Part shown: in pieces, positions 44,911-58,430 of the stretch
Layout: the number at the start of each line of letters is the position of its first letter
How positions within the stretch are numbered: position 1 is the stretch's first letter
Origin: Valencia hispanica
Lineage: Eukaryota > Chordata > Actinopteri > Cyprinodontiformes > Valenciidae
DNA length: 64,000 bases
Direction of reading: 5' to 3'
NCBI GenBank assembly: GCA_963556495.2
Contig: OY747710.1
Coordinates: 36,477,000-36,540,999 of the forward strand
Translations under genes and position numbers: made by a program
Notes under the pieces: model-generated
Databases searched by the model: none
What the model was told of the DNA's origin: nothing
What the model saw: only the letters and a program-made list of their open reading frames with translations

Positions 44911-46639
44911 CCATCTGTCCCTCTTCTGTGAAATTGCTTTTTTATCCCTTGAAATTATGTTGTAAATTTAACATGGTTTTATTTTTAAAAGTCAGCACTA
45001 AAGGAAATTTTTTTTGTTTTTTATATATATAGCTTAAATTGCTAGTGCACGTTGTTAGGACGATAACATATTTATGAGTAATAGAAAAAAAACTAGTGGA
45101 AATAACAGAAGGAAGTAATATCAGGACTGTGTTTGCACTAAGGGAAAATAATGACTGACAGAGCCAGAGGAGTAATTAGCTAACAACTAGGACCAGGTGT
45201 GCAAGGAAGAGCACAAGGCAAAAACTAAAAGAAACAAACTGAGGAGCATGGCAAAAAATAAAATAAAAAAATAATAAACCGGACATGCATTAAGAAACAA
45301 ATAAAGTGATATCTTAATAAACACCTAATACAAAAAAAGAGAAACACCAACAACAACAAGAGATGGCAGAGGGACTAATTTTGAAGCATAGTTTCAACAA
45401 AGACACGCGAAAAAATTATCACTCCAAAATAAGTACACTCATGCCAAAAAATCTAGAAACTACAAGAGGTAAGTAAACTAAGCCATTGTTATTAACAGAG
45501 GTTGCCTCTCCTACCATCTTTACAGGTCTCTGGTGACTGTTGTCTAGTGAAGTTGTGCTGCATTTGAGGAACCTGGGAAAATCTAGTGTTTTCATTGTCA
45601 AATATGATTACAACAGAAAAATGAAACATTTTATTTAATTAAAAATGTTAAAAAATTGGCAGGATTTATCTTAAACTGTACATTCTGAAAATAAAAAGCT
45701 TAAAGTTAATTAAGAATAGGCTATCCTGCTTTCTCTTCACAAAAACACGACATAGTTTACACTTTGCAAAAACGAAAGTTTCTGTACATTTGACATTTGA
45801 AGATGAAATAATATTGACAGGTATAAATCCTTATATATTTATATATGAAACACATAATGTTCTCAGAATAATTGTCAGGAAATTTTTGATTTTGAGAACC
45901 CAGCCTTTTATGGACAATACTTTGAGTAGCTGTTAGTTTGGGATTGTGTTATCTCCTACTACTTACATGCCCCTAAGCACTAGAGAAAATTAAAGTATCC
46001 CTATGGAGTGGCTGATTTCAGCAGAAACTGGTGTACAGTATTGAAAAAAGTCTTATATATTCCAGACTGTAGATGTATGTGTCAGATTTATTGAACTAAA
46101 TCTAAATGTTGACAACTCCTTCTGTAATCATGTCCTTCAGAAAGTATTATGCAACACAATAGCACAATCTCTTCAGATACTGACATGATTCATCTCCTAC
46201 ACTAAAGTATCAACAGTGATTCAGCTCTTGAGTTGTTCCCGCCTTTTGCCACTCTTTACAATGTGTCCTTCTTTGTAGTAGCATGTGACCTCAGCCCACT
46301 TCCACTGCAGTAGAGTTAAGAACAAGATCAGAGATAGAATAAATAATGTAGCACTGTTGTAGGCACATATCTTTGAGAACAGGCAGGTTTACAATCTATG
46401 CATCCAGATTTCTTTTTATCTTTGATCATTTTATTATAACTGATAAAACGTAAAAATATCTATAGGCTAATATTAACACAGAGGTTTAAAACAATCTGGC
46501 CTGTCAAGGAGAAATGTTACATGTATGTTGCCTTTTGTTATATTGATTTACTTTTTTATTTAAAAATCATCCATGATGCTATATTGCAGACTGAATTTGA
46601 ATTTCACATTCAGTTTTTGGTAACAACAAAATATTCATA
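44911..46639. other. Intronic DNA without recognised feature
   Basis: AT-rich, including an A-rich stretch near 45250-45290. No gene or repeat family could be assigned. Confidence 0.5.
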
Positions 46640-46979
46640 TACATAGGATTGCAAAAGTGTTCACACCTTTACATTTTGTCGCACTTTGTCACATTACAAA
46701 CAGATCAATGTATTTTATCAGTATTTTATGTGATATACAAAAACAAGGTAGTTAAAAATTGTAAAATGAAAGAAAAATTAAGGACAACAATGAATAGTTT
46801 GAAATGTTTTTATATGAATAAACTCTCTGAAAACTGTGGCATGCATTTAAATTAAAACCAATTAGAAACAGATATATAAAATCCAATGCAAACCACTTGC
46901 ATTTAGAGGTGATGCAATTAATATATACAGTATATCTCTGTGCAGGTTTACCTTAGTGTAAATGCAAATATTATGATAA

Positions 46980-47709
46980 TGTTAGGATTCAGAGGTGGCA
47001 TGGGTGTGTTTGTGTCTCCCTACCTCTGTGCAGGGTGTGACTGGCAGAAGCTGCACCAGGTGTGCCCAATTAGCCTCATCAGCTCGACTAGCGCCAGATG
47101 GTTCTAGCTAGAGTCATACACAGCCAACATTCTTACGATCTATTTCCTTGCCGAAAGTTTATTGACTCCTCTTTATGAGAAAACTTATCATCCCTGTCCT
47201 CCTCTCAGGTTCTGTTCCTTGTTGTTTCTCGTTCCATCGTTGAAACCCGCCGATCTCAGTTCCCTTCCTGGGCTTCTCTGGTCAGCCTCCACGTCGTTCC
47301 ACCCTGGCAAAACTGAAACATACTCACCACAAGATCTGCTCCCATCGACCTCCTGTCTGTCCACCCTCCAACACCACTCCACTGTCTGTAAGGAGACACT
47401 GGATTCAACTATCAAGTCAACCGCCCATCCCCCAGCCAAGCTCAGCCACTGTTTCATACCTACATCTGCCAAGCAACTTGACATCGAGTTTTCACAGACT
47501 CTCCCGCGCAACAATATTACTCTAATAGATTCCCGGTCTAAAGGAACTATACTAACCATCTCTCTGTTTTCTCCAGTCCAGCAACTTCACCCAGATTTCT
47601 TCACCGCTGCTTCCTCCTTCCAAATCATTTTCATGTTGAATAAAAAAATTTAAACTGATAATTGCTGTCTGTGGTTGCCAGTTAAGAGTTTCCATCACCA
47701 AACATGACA
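46980..47709 (+). repeat. Left LTR of the Ty3-like element
   Basis: 730 bp from TGTTAGGATTC to ACCAAACATGACA. The 3' 578 bp (47132-47709) are homologous to 50659-51217. The first 152 bp (U3 and RNA start) have no counterpart on the right. TTGAATAAAAAAATT near 47637 provides a poly(A) signal. Confidence 0.8.
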
Positions 47710-47720
47710 GAACCATCTGG
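47709..47720 (+). other. Self-complementary primer-binding site
   Basis: AGAACCATCTGG, at the LTR edge, is the exact reverse complement of CCAGATGGTTCT at 47094-47105 within the LTR. This is a 12-nt match and not a tRNA-like primer site. Confidence 0.75.
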
Positions 47721-47759
47721 AAAACCTGACCCTATGGCACAACTGCAGACAATGCTCTC

Positions 47760-48410
47760 AACAGGGAATCAACATGAGTCATCTCTCCAAGCCCACATTC
47801 CGGGATGTGACATCACAAACCCGCAAATCCTTTTCTGGAGATCTCAATAAGTGTAAGGGTTTTCTGCTCCAATGTTCTCTCATTTTCAACCACTCCCCTC
47901 AGTCATTCCCTACAGATGCAAGCAAAATATCCTATTGGTCTTCTCCATGATCATGCCTTCAAGTGGCTGGAGGCTTTCATGGATGTGGAAATCATTTCAA
48001 CAACTACTTTTGACGATTTTATTGATCTATTCAAATTATCTTTTGCTCCGAAAGAAAGCGAAGAAGACTAGGCTAAGAAATCATGGAGCCTAAAATAAAG
48101 AAGCTGCTCCGTGGCGAGTTTCGCTATTGCGTTTTGAATCTTGGCCACCGAGTCAGGCTGGAACGCTCCAGCATTAAAATGAGCTTTCTATCACTTTCTC
48201 AGTGAGAAACTCAAGGATGATTTGGCCAGCCAGGATGAACCAAAATCTTTAAACGATTTAATAGAATTAGGCATATGGCTTGACAACAGAGCCAGGGAAA
48301 AGAAGAGGTCAAAACCCTCCCTGAGTTTCACTCATTTCAGATCAGAAGCTGCCCCCACCGCTAGAACCTCGCCACCACCTAGAGCCATAACACCGGAATG
48401 CTCTTGATGG
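47760..48410 (+). pseudogene. gag remnant
   Basis: 47815-47930 translates with [19 protein letters not shown] and then [17 protein letters not shown], the matrix/capsid region typical of fish Ty3 Gag. 48222-48407 gives the end of capsid (MASQDEPKSLNDLIELGIW, then LDNRAREKKR). Between them stops and a frameshift break the frame. No zinc knuckle is readable. The Gag family packages element RNA. Confidence 0.75.
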
Positions 48411-48559
48411 AAGCACCATAATTCACCAAACCTGTATCATTATTTGTTTCTTGCAACCACCATGAGACTATTCAGTTTTCTTTCACACCAGAGAGAACCC
48501 CATAGTTCTTGGCTACCCCTGGTTATCCCTCCATAACCGTCATATCAACTATTCTAGTG

Positions 48560-49070
48560 ATCGAATCGATTCTTGGAGTTAAATCTGTTTTAAAAAAACT
48601 GCCTTGAATTAGCCATTCCTCTGAACATTTGGGTTTTTCAGAACTTAGTCAAGGACATACTCCGAGACTTCCTCCATTGATTTGTTTTTGTTTACATCAA
48701 CAACATTCTCATCTTCAACAGCCTTGAACATTAAAGCCATGTTTGTCAGGTTCTTCAACAGCTGTTGGAGAATCCCCTATACGTTAAAGCTGAAAAGTGT
48801 GAACTTCACGTTCCCTCCATAACCTTTCTTGGTGAAATTGTTTAGGGTGGACAGATGAATATGGATCCAGCCAAGACCAAGGCGGTAGAGGAGTGGCCAG
48901 TCCCTGACTACAGGAAACAGCTGCAACCCTTCCTGGGGTTCATCAATTTGTACCGGAGATTCATCAAGGACTTCAGTATTATTGCTCCTCCCTTACCACC
49001 CTTACCTCCATTCAAAGGCCTTTCCACTGAACACCGGAGGCTGAGCAATCCTTCAAAGAACTAAATTAAT
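48560..49070 (+). pseudogene. Reverse transcriptase remnant
   Basis: 48640-48725 reads FQNLVKDILRDFLH, stop, FVFVYINNILIF. The catalytic YxDD box is YINN (48693-48704), so both metal-binding Asp are lost. The thumb follows with [20 protein letters not shown], stop, and then [20 protein letters not shown] and [16 protein letters not shown]. Palm sequence upstream is missing. It is clearly inactive. Confidence 0.8.
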
Positions 49071-49082
49071 GATTTTTCCAGC

Positions 49083-49370
49083 CACCCATTCTCATTAACC
49101 CTGACCCATCATCTCAGTTCACTGTGAAAGTTGATGCCTCAGATACTGGTGTGGGTTCAGTGCTCCTTCAGCATTCCAACCAAGACCACAAACTCTATGT
49201 GCCTTCTTTTCTTAGATTCACTCCTGCTGAGAGAAACTACAACATCGGAGACCAGGAGCTCCTCGCCATCAAGTTAGCCTTTGAAGAATGAAGACACTGG
49301 TTAGAGGGTACGGAGCTCCCGGTAATCATCTGGACAGACAACAAATCTTTCATACCTGCAGTCAGCTAAA
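49083..49370 (+). pseudogene. RNase H remnant
   Basis: It reads PDPSSQFTVKVDASDTGVGS with the first catalytic Asp, then FTPAERNYNIGDQELLAIKL with the catalytic Glu and WTDNKSF with another Asp, separated by a stop near 49290. It is the most intact domain of the element. Confidence 0.8.
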
Positions 49371-49409
49371 TGTCTCAACTCACGCCAGTACCACTAGTCG
49401 CTCTTTTCT

Positions 49410-50658
49410 CGTTTCAGCTTTGCCATCTCGTACCGAATCTAAAACCTGATCCCCTCACCAGACAATATTATGCTGACAATTCCTCTGAACAGACAACCTC
49501 CATCCAGGGTGTACGTCCCATCATCGGTCAAAGCAAGGATCATCCACTGGAAACATGCTTTCAAGTTTTCCTGTCACCCTGGAAACAGCCTCACCATGTC
49601 AACAGATGTCTTGACGTCTACGCTGTTATTTTTGGTGGCCATCCCTTAACAAAGATGTCATGGAATATGTTTCTACCTGACCCTCCTGCAACTGCAATAA
49701 TACCTCCCACAAACCACCTACTGGACCGCCCCAACCTCTTTCCATCCCCACATGTCCCTGATAACACATCGCTCTCAACTTTGTTACTGGACTTCCCACT
49801 TCTAAAGGTAAAAATGTCATCTTAACCATCATTTATCGTTTTTCTAAAGCTTGTTATCTCATTGCTCTCTCTAAATTACCACCTTCATCTGAAACGGCTA
49901 AACTACTTATCCGTCATGTTTTCCGACTCCATGGTATCCCAGCCGAAATCATTTCTGACATAGGCCCCCAGTTCATCTCCCAAGTTTGGATGGATTTCTA
50001 TTCAGCACTGGAGGCCAAGTAATGTCTCATCTGGTTTCTATTCACAAACCAAAGGTCAATGCGAACGCCTCAATCAAAAAATCAAACACTCTTCGCCATC
50101 TGTGCCAACAACCCTACTTCCTGGAGTCTCCACCTGTCCTAGATCAAGTACGCCCATAACTCTCACACCTCCTCAGCCACTAGACTTTTACCCTTTAAAA
50201 TATCCTTAGGTTACCAACCAGCTCTCTTCCATCCACACTCCCACATTCAGCTGTCCCCTCTGTCCGTGCTCACATCCAGTTGTTTCAACGCATCTGGAAC
50301 CAAACAAAGACCGCTCTTCAATGCACTTCCACTCAAAACAACAAGATCACCAATTGACAACGCCTTCCAGCTCCCTCCTACACCCCAATTCAACAAGTTT
50401 GGTTATCTTCTAAAGACTTTCCACTCAAATCTTATTCCAAGAAACTGTTCTCCCAGACTTCTCGGTCCATTTCCCATGGACTCCATTATCAGTCCATCTG
50501 CAGTCAAACTTAGACTCTCATCCCATCTCCGCATCCATCCCATCTTCCATGTCTCACAAATCAAACCAGTTCTTTCCAGTACTGTGTGCCCTCCGACCAA
50601 CCCCCCCCCCCTACTTGCCCGGATCATTGATGGACATCCAGCCTACACAGGGCATCGC
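49410..50658 (+). pseudogene. Integrase and chromodomain remnant
   Basis: Traces include [20 protein letters not shown] near 49932-49990 (integrase core with the Asp of the second catalytic position), then SVRAHIQLFQRIWNQTKTAL near 50260. SSHLRIHPIFHVSQIKPVL at 50515-50573 precedes ARIIDGHPAYTGHRL (about 50615-50661), the start of a chromodomain-like tail. Many frameshifts and stops separate these. The chromodomain breaks off where the right LTR homology begins. Confidence 0.7.
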
Positions 50659-51217
50659 CTTACGATCTACTTCCTTGCTGAAAGTTTACTTACTCCTCTT
50701 TATAAGAAAACCTACCTTCCCTGTTCTGCTCCTGGTTGTTTCTCCTTCCACGTCTTGGATCCATTGTTGAAACCCTCCAATTTCAGTTCCCTTCCTGGGC
50801 TTCTCTGGTCAGCTTCCACATCGTTCCTCCCTGGAAAAACTGAAACATACTCACCACAAGAACTGCTCTCAACCTCCAACCCCACTCCACTGTCTGTAAG
50901 GAGACACCAGATTCAACCATCAAGTCAATCACCCATCCCCAGCCGATCTCAGCCACCGTTTCCTTCCTACCTCCACCAAGCAACTCGACATCCAGTTTCC
51001 ACAGAGACTCTCCAGCACAATAGTATTATTCTAATAGATACCTGGTCTAAAAGAACTATACTAACCGCCTCCCTGTTTTCTCCTGTCCAGCCACTTCACC
51101 CAGATTCCTTCATCGCTACTTACTCCTTCCTAATCATTTTCATGTTGAATAAAATTTTTAAAACTGATAATTGCTGTCTGTGGTTGCCAGTTAAGAGTTT
51201 CAGTCACCAAACATGAA
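50659..51217 (+). repeat. Right LTR, 5'-truncated
   Basis: Homologous to 47132-47709. It is fused directly to chromodomain coding sequence through CTTACGATCT. The 3' UTR, polypurine tract, U3 and RNA start are absent, indicating an internal deletion. The end has decayed to ACATGAAA. Confidence 0.8.
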
Positions 51218-51920
51218 ATAAGGCTTTAAAGATTTGTTACAGAAACAAATGATTAAACTGTACTCCACAATTCTGGCCAAGATATAAATAGCAAGAAGAG
51301 TCACTACGGAGGGAAAAAAAGCCATAGAAAAACCAGCATGCAGTTTACTACAAACCATATAGTCACATAGTATTCACAAGGTGGAGGTTTCTTTGGTCAG
51401 ATGAGACCTAATTTGGCCCACATGTAAAACATTGTCTGGCAGAAAGCTAATACACCACATCAACCTGAGAACATAATTGTTAAAAACGGATAGGGGTAAA
51501 TACGGGGCAAAGTTGGAGAAATTGCTAAAGATGGCAAAAGACTTTAGATGGGGGCAAAAAATACCTTCCATCAGAACAAGGACCCTAAACATACTGCCTG
51601 AGCTACAATGGAAAGGTCAAGATCAACGCATATTGTGTAAAAGTTGGGACATATGTCTAACAAAAAATCTGAGTCAACAGTTAAACTGACATTTAAAGAT
51701 GCTACTCTGTAATCTGACTGAGCTGTATTACAAAGATCTTTGAGAACTGTTAGTTTCCAGGTAAATATGAAGCTGATAGAGAAATTCCTCAAGATGCTGT
51801 AATTCCAGCAAAAAGTAGTTAAGAAATTACCAAATCCGAGAGCTAAAAAGCAAATATGACACATTGATTTACATTTATATTTCCAAGCAATGGTCAAAAC
51901 CATAGATCTTTTTTCCCCTG

Positions 51921-53924
<2,004 letters not shown>

Positions 53925-54865
53925 TTTGTCACCGTACAGCCACAAGCTTCAATGTATTTTATTGGGATTTTATGTAATAGTCCAACACAAAGTAGTGAAT
54001 ACTTGTGAACTGAACGAAAAAGAAATACACGTTTTCAAAATGTTTGGTAAAAAACATCAGATTGTGATATGCTTTTGTATTCCATCCTTCTGAGCCAATA
54101 CTTCGTAGAACCACTTTCACTAAAATTACAGCTGCAAGTCTTTAAATGTATGTCTTTACTATCTTTGCGCATCAAGAGACAGCCTCTAACAGGTTTTCTT
54201 CCTAGATTGCCCCACATTTAACTCCATCCATCTTCCAATCAACTCTGAACAGGTTCCCTGTTGCTGTTAAAGAGAAACATAACCACAGCATGATCCAACT
54301 ACCAACATGTTCGCCTTTTGGAATGTTGTGTCAAGGGTGATGTTCAGAGTACAATTTTCAACCACACGGCTTTTTACCATAGGCCTCTTGGTGACTTTCT
54401 GATTAATGCCACTTCTCCATTTTCAGATAAATTAAAGAGTGTTGGCAGTATGTTTCGAATATTGACATTTAACATAACCCTGTGTCAATTTTGTCAACAA
54501 ATGAAGCTATTCTTTCTTCCGTGTGGTGTTTCCCTTAGCTTCATGATTTTGTTTGTTCACTAATGTTATTAACCTCTAATGGCTTTGGAGAACAGCAGTA
54601 TTTACACTGAAATTGAATCAGTGACTGATTAGGTGACTTGGAAGCAGTTGGTTACACTAGATTTTTTTAGATGTATCAAAGAACAACATGCATAATACTA
54701 ATAAAATATCATAGCTTTTATATTTTTCCTTCTTCAACTTCACATTTATCCACTGTTTTGTGTTGGTCTAGCACATAAAATCCCAATGAAAATAAATGAC
54801 GCTAAAGGTTGTAAAATGACAAAATGTGGAAAAATACTTTTGGCTGGCAGGGTATGTAATTCTGT
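53925..54865 (-). mobile_element. Tc1-like remnant (antisense)
   Basis: The ends are inverted relatives: TTGTCACCGTACAGCCACAA with TTTTATTGGGATTTTATGTA at the left, and ACATAAAATCCCAATGAAAA with AAAATGACAAAATGTGG at the right. The interior carries antisense transposase phrases (TAGATTGCCCCACATTTAAC, ATCCATCTTCCAATCAACTC, CATAACCACAGCATGATCCA). Internal deletion and decay are heavy. Confidence 0.8.
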
Positions 54866-55805
54866 TCTCAAAAAAATCTTACTTCCCTGCACCCTTCCAC
54901 ATCCATTACACTGGCACATTAAGGCAAACAATACATTGATACACATGCTCTCATACACACTGTGTCACTGTGCAAAAACTGTGCCCTGTGTTTTTATCTT
55001 ACTCTATCTTGCATGTTGTCTAATGAAATCCAAACTTAATTAAGATGCATGGCTACGCCTGCACAATTTACTCCTTGTGTAATTAGCTTTTCACACTTGG
55101 TAGGTAAAGGATGTTTTCCATAGAGTTGGCCAAACACACACGTACACGCACACAATGGAGTATGGGGGGGGGGGGCATAGATCACTTGGCAGCTATGCAA
55201 CAAAAGCGGCCTCTAACTTCACAGATGGTAGCAATTTTTCATAATAACACATTTTGCAAACTGATAAACTGTTAATTTTTTAACTGAAATCTGATCCACT
55301 GAATGCTTTAATTTTTTTCTTAAAGATTGTGGACAGTTGTTTGTAGACAGTTGTTTTCATTTGTGAAAAACAAAAGAAATTCACATTTACATTTCACTAT
55401 TCAAACTTGACTCACAGTTGTCTTGACTTAGAAACTCGGAAAAACCATGCAGTGTACACCTCCATCTGTTGTTTAAGTAGTTGCTACTTTCCCAGACCAC
55501 TTTGGTTTGCTGTATTCATCCATTCCATTTTCTATACAGTGTCATAAACATCGGACACACATATAATGTTTTTGGGAACACGCTGCTGCTCAAGAAAAAA
55601 AAAATCCCTTGTCTGAGCCCTGATTGGTTCCACTCCACAGAGCAAACAGGCTAATCATGGCAAATTTCGCAAAGCCTACAACAGGAATCAACCTATTTTA
55701 TGCTGCTGTGTTTTTGCTCCCTATACTGTAAGTGCTCTCTAAAATTTTGCACCTCCAAAAAAAAAACCTCATGAATCACCAAGACGAAATATGAAGTAAC
55801 ACACA

Positions 55806-55851
<46 letters not shown>

Positions 55852-56154
55852 ATAAAAACAGGAAACAAATTGGAAACATTACATATGAAATATATCAAAC
55901 TGTTAAATATCCTTATATGTTCAGTAATCTTTAGTTTTACAATATGTCTGCAAAAGAGTCATCAACATGTATATTTGCAACCTAAAGTAATAAACTTCCA
56001 GAAAGTTTGCATGCACTTTACATTCTAAAAACCTAATGATGTCACCCACAGTAAATTAAAATGGCCTTTTAATGGAAATCTGAAGAAAACATCTTCACTT
56101 TTGAAGGTGAGCCCACCTGCAGCTGCGCTGTTGTAGTTCAGCCTCAGTTTATAC
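54866..56154. other. Intronic DNA with simple repeats
   Basis: It includes a G run at 55165-55176, A runs, and an AT microsatellite at about 55803-55850. No gene or element was recognised. Confidence 0.6.
55803..55850. repeat. AT dinucleotide microsatellite
   Basis: An almost uninterrupted (AT)n run with a GTAT start. Confidence 0.95.
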
Positions 56155-57514
56155 TTAATTTACTTCACTCACATGCTGGGATTGTATGGTAATGGAGGCT
56201 GAGATGCAAGAATGGGACACTATTTGAATATTGATTTCTGCCTTCAGCCCTGGAGTGGGTAATCGGGAGAACTGGGCTGATTCCTGGTGAGCTGGTCTGA
56301 TGTAAGGGCCATCAGACCAGGCTACTATGGTGTACAAGTTCTGCTAGTGTGCCAAAGGTGCAATTAGGCAAAAATGAGTTACTAGTAAGAGTATTTCTGA
56401 ACTAGTTTGGCAAAGGTTCAAACTAGTAGGGAAACATTTTCAAGTTCAGTGTAGTCACATTCTAGTTGGCATACTCAACAGTTGATATCAAGAATATGGA
56501 GCTTTTACTGAAACATCTTGCCTCCACTGGCATCTCATTTTGTTGTTGTTGGGGATTCTTTGCAGCGCACCTTGATGTAACACGTAAGAGCACTCAGTCA
56601 GTGCTGTGGGTGGGTAATGCGGAGAGGGCTAGTATTAAAAAGAGGATAGCTCTGGAAACAGACGCTGCTAAATGTGCAAAACTGGGCAACTTTTCACTAA
56701 AACAAGCTTGTCGTTTATGACAACAAACGAGGACGATAAAAAGGGTAAGACAACATGTTGAGCCTTGCCTGCAAACCACCATTCGAGTTAATTATCAAGG
56801 CAATGAATTGTGTCATGTTGTGGGCAACTAGGACAGGATTACTTATAGAGTCAAAATTATTAGTATGAATAAAATGGAGAGTATGGTGTAGACCTGCTCC
56901 AAATGAAAATTGCCCTGCAATACAAGCTGATTCAGCACTAAACTGACCTACATTAATCAGAGCTTTTGTAAAATTGGGAGATTTGTGTTGAGAACTATGA
57001 CCATTTTTAAACGTAATTTAGTGTATGTAGCAGACCAAGGAGTCAGTAGTGATGAGGGGATTTCTACTGAGAGTATGGAAGCAATAGTATAAATATTTTG
57101 TAAACAAGCAGACATAAGTTCCAATATAGCCACTCTCTATGCCCAAATAATAGAGTGACCTGTTATCTTTTTTTTCTGTAAAAGTGAGACAATAAATACA
57201 CAAAGCCCTATTGAAAGAGAATAAAATGAAAGTAATATAAAATAGGCCTGCATGTTTTGCCATTGAAAATATCTTAATTGGTTAAGTCAAATTTGTTTTC
57301 CATATTAAATGGACTACAGCTTTACATAATATTATTTTTTTATTGTGACACAGGTGCAGCAGATGAGTTTAGGGAAACCGGAGGAAATGCGAATGGGAGA
57401 ACAGAGTCTACACAGCCACTTATTACAGATGCAGCAGCTCAAAGTATAGACTCTGATATTGTTAATGGATGTGTTGTAAAGAATAATGTAGATGTGAATG
57501 CATGCTGAAATAAA
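56155..57514 (+). pseudogene. hAT/ZMYM-like transposase N-terminal gene fragment, two exons
   Basis: 56180-56350 matches a dispersed fish repeat (GGAGTGGGTAATCGGGAGAA, GATGTAAGGGCCATCAGACC). Exon-like frame 1 (about 56570-56744) reads RKSTQSVLWVGNAERASIKK, then ALETDAAKCAKLGNF and, after an apparent 1-base loss, SLSFMTTNEDDKK. It ends at a consensus donor AAGG|GTAAGA (56744/56745). Frame 2 begins after ATTGTGACACAG (57353) with a phase-compatible Gly codon, runs AADEFRETGGNANGRTE through IVNGCVVKNNVDVNAC to a stop at 57508, and is followed at once by AATAAA (57509-57514). This resembles the basic, Lys-rich N-terminus of hAT/ZMYM1-like transposases, without zinc finger or catalytic core. The family name is tentative. 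Confidence 0.4.
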
Positions 57515-58020
57515 TCTACCTTGTGAAGCAATTAACCCTTATTTGCACTGAATTGGACATTTCTTAGAAAAATGCTCTGAATTACAAGGCTTTACAGAAC
57601 AGTGTGTTGTTGTAGCGTTAATATGTAAAGTTATAATTACAGGATTTTATTCATAATAGTTTGTGATATAAAGTGGGCCAGTTTGAGGCATGAAACTCGA
57701 GTGCTGAAAATGAGTCCCACTCCAGGTCAGTCTCACTTGTTTCTTTTAAGAACTATTTCCTTCATTTTTAGAAGTATGAATATAAAACACATTTAACCAA
57801 ATATTACACTTTTGCCTAGTTGTCACAACATAACAATGTAGATACACCAAACAGAATTATTTATGGAGGAATTTGTTAAGAGGGTGCTTCAAAAATGTCT
57901 CACACATGGATTTCAGACTACATTTATTTTCACCTCTGGTAAGGATTGTGTGAAAAGCATTACAATAATTCTTCTATTGCAGTATTATAATTTTACACTA
58001 ACAACATCTAACATTTAATT
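57515..58020. other. Intronic DNA without recognised feature
   Basis: AT-rich; nothing was recognised. Confidence 0.5.
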
Positions 58021-58430
58021 TGAGAGCCTTTATTCAGAAGGAAAAACAATCTTACATAACATTTCATAAAGTCAAAGAATGGAGTGATTCTTGATAATTT
58101 TTCTATAGATAATATTTGTAGATCGTCTTTCTTTCTTATATGTTTTTTTGTCTACTCCTCAGATCACAGTTTTTCTGTAGGATTTAGGTCTGTGAATTGA
58201 TATAGCTATGAATGAAGACTGAGTTTGTGTTTGGTGAACCAGCTCTGTGCTGGTTTTGAAACACTGACCTGCTGAAATACCCAATGACAACCACCTGATT
58301 TTTTTCTAAAAGATCCAGTTATTGAAAGAGTTTTAGGATACTATGGACTCTAAAAAGGGTACCCACAGCCTTTGGAAGAAGAATAGGCCCTCAGGACCAC
58401 CAGTTCTACACTATTATCCAAAGTCCCAGC
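58021..58430 (-). mobile_element. Tc1-like remnant (antisense)
   Basis: Phrases such as CTCAGATCACAGTTTTTCTG, GATTTAGGTCTGTGAATTGA, GGTGAACCAGCTCTGTGCTG and ACAGCCTTTGGAAGAAGAAT follow the order of the antisense transposase region of a fish Tc1 family. Terminal repeats are not found. Confidence 0.6.

Larger units (their letters stand above)
46980..51217 (+). mobile_element. Decayed Ty3-like self-priming LTR retrotransposon
   Basis: About 4.2 kb, inserted in a Tc1 copy. The left LTR is complete and the right LTR is 5'-truncated. The interior keeps recognisable traces of gag, RT, RNase H, integrase and the start of a chromodomain in order, all broken by stops and frameshifts. The primer-binding site matches the left LTR itself, indicating Tf1/sushi-type (chromovirus-like) self-priming. 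Candidate target duplication is imperfect (GATAA left, AATAA right). Confidence 0.85.
46640..51920 (+). mobile_element. Tc1-like transposon split by an LTR retrotransposon
   Basis: The left piece (46640-46979) has a decayed Tc1-type end, TTGCAAAAGTGTTCACACCT and ACATTTTGTCGCACTTTGTC. The right piece (about 51220-51920) carries transposase-derived phrases: GTACTCCACAATTCTGGCCA, TTTGGTCAGATGAGACC and AGAACAAGGACCCTAAACAT. They are collinear with one Tc1 family once 46980-51217 is removed. It is strongly decayed, with no frame. Confidence 0.7.

Noticed and set aside
47162..47653. 163-codon frame
   Set aside because: It lies wholly in the LTR of the Ty3-like element, and a similar frame recurs in the right LTR. 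It has no known protein similarity and reflects stop-poor LTR sequence.
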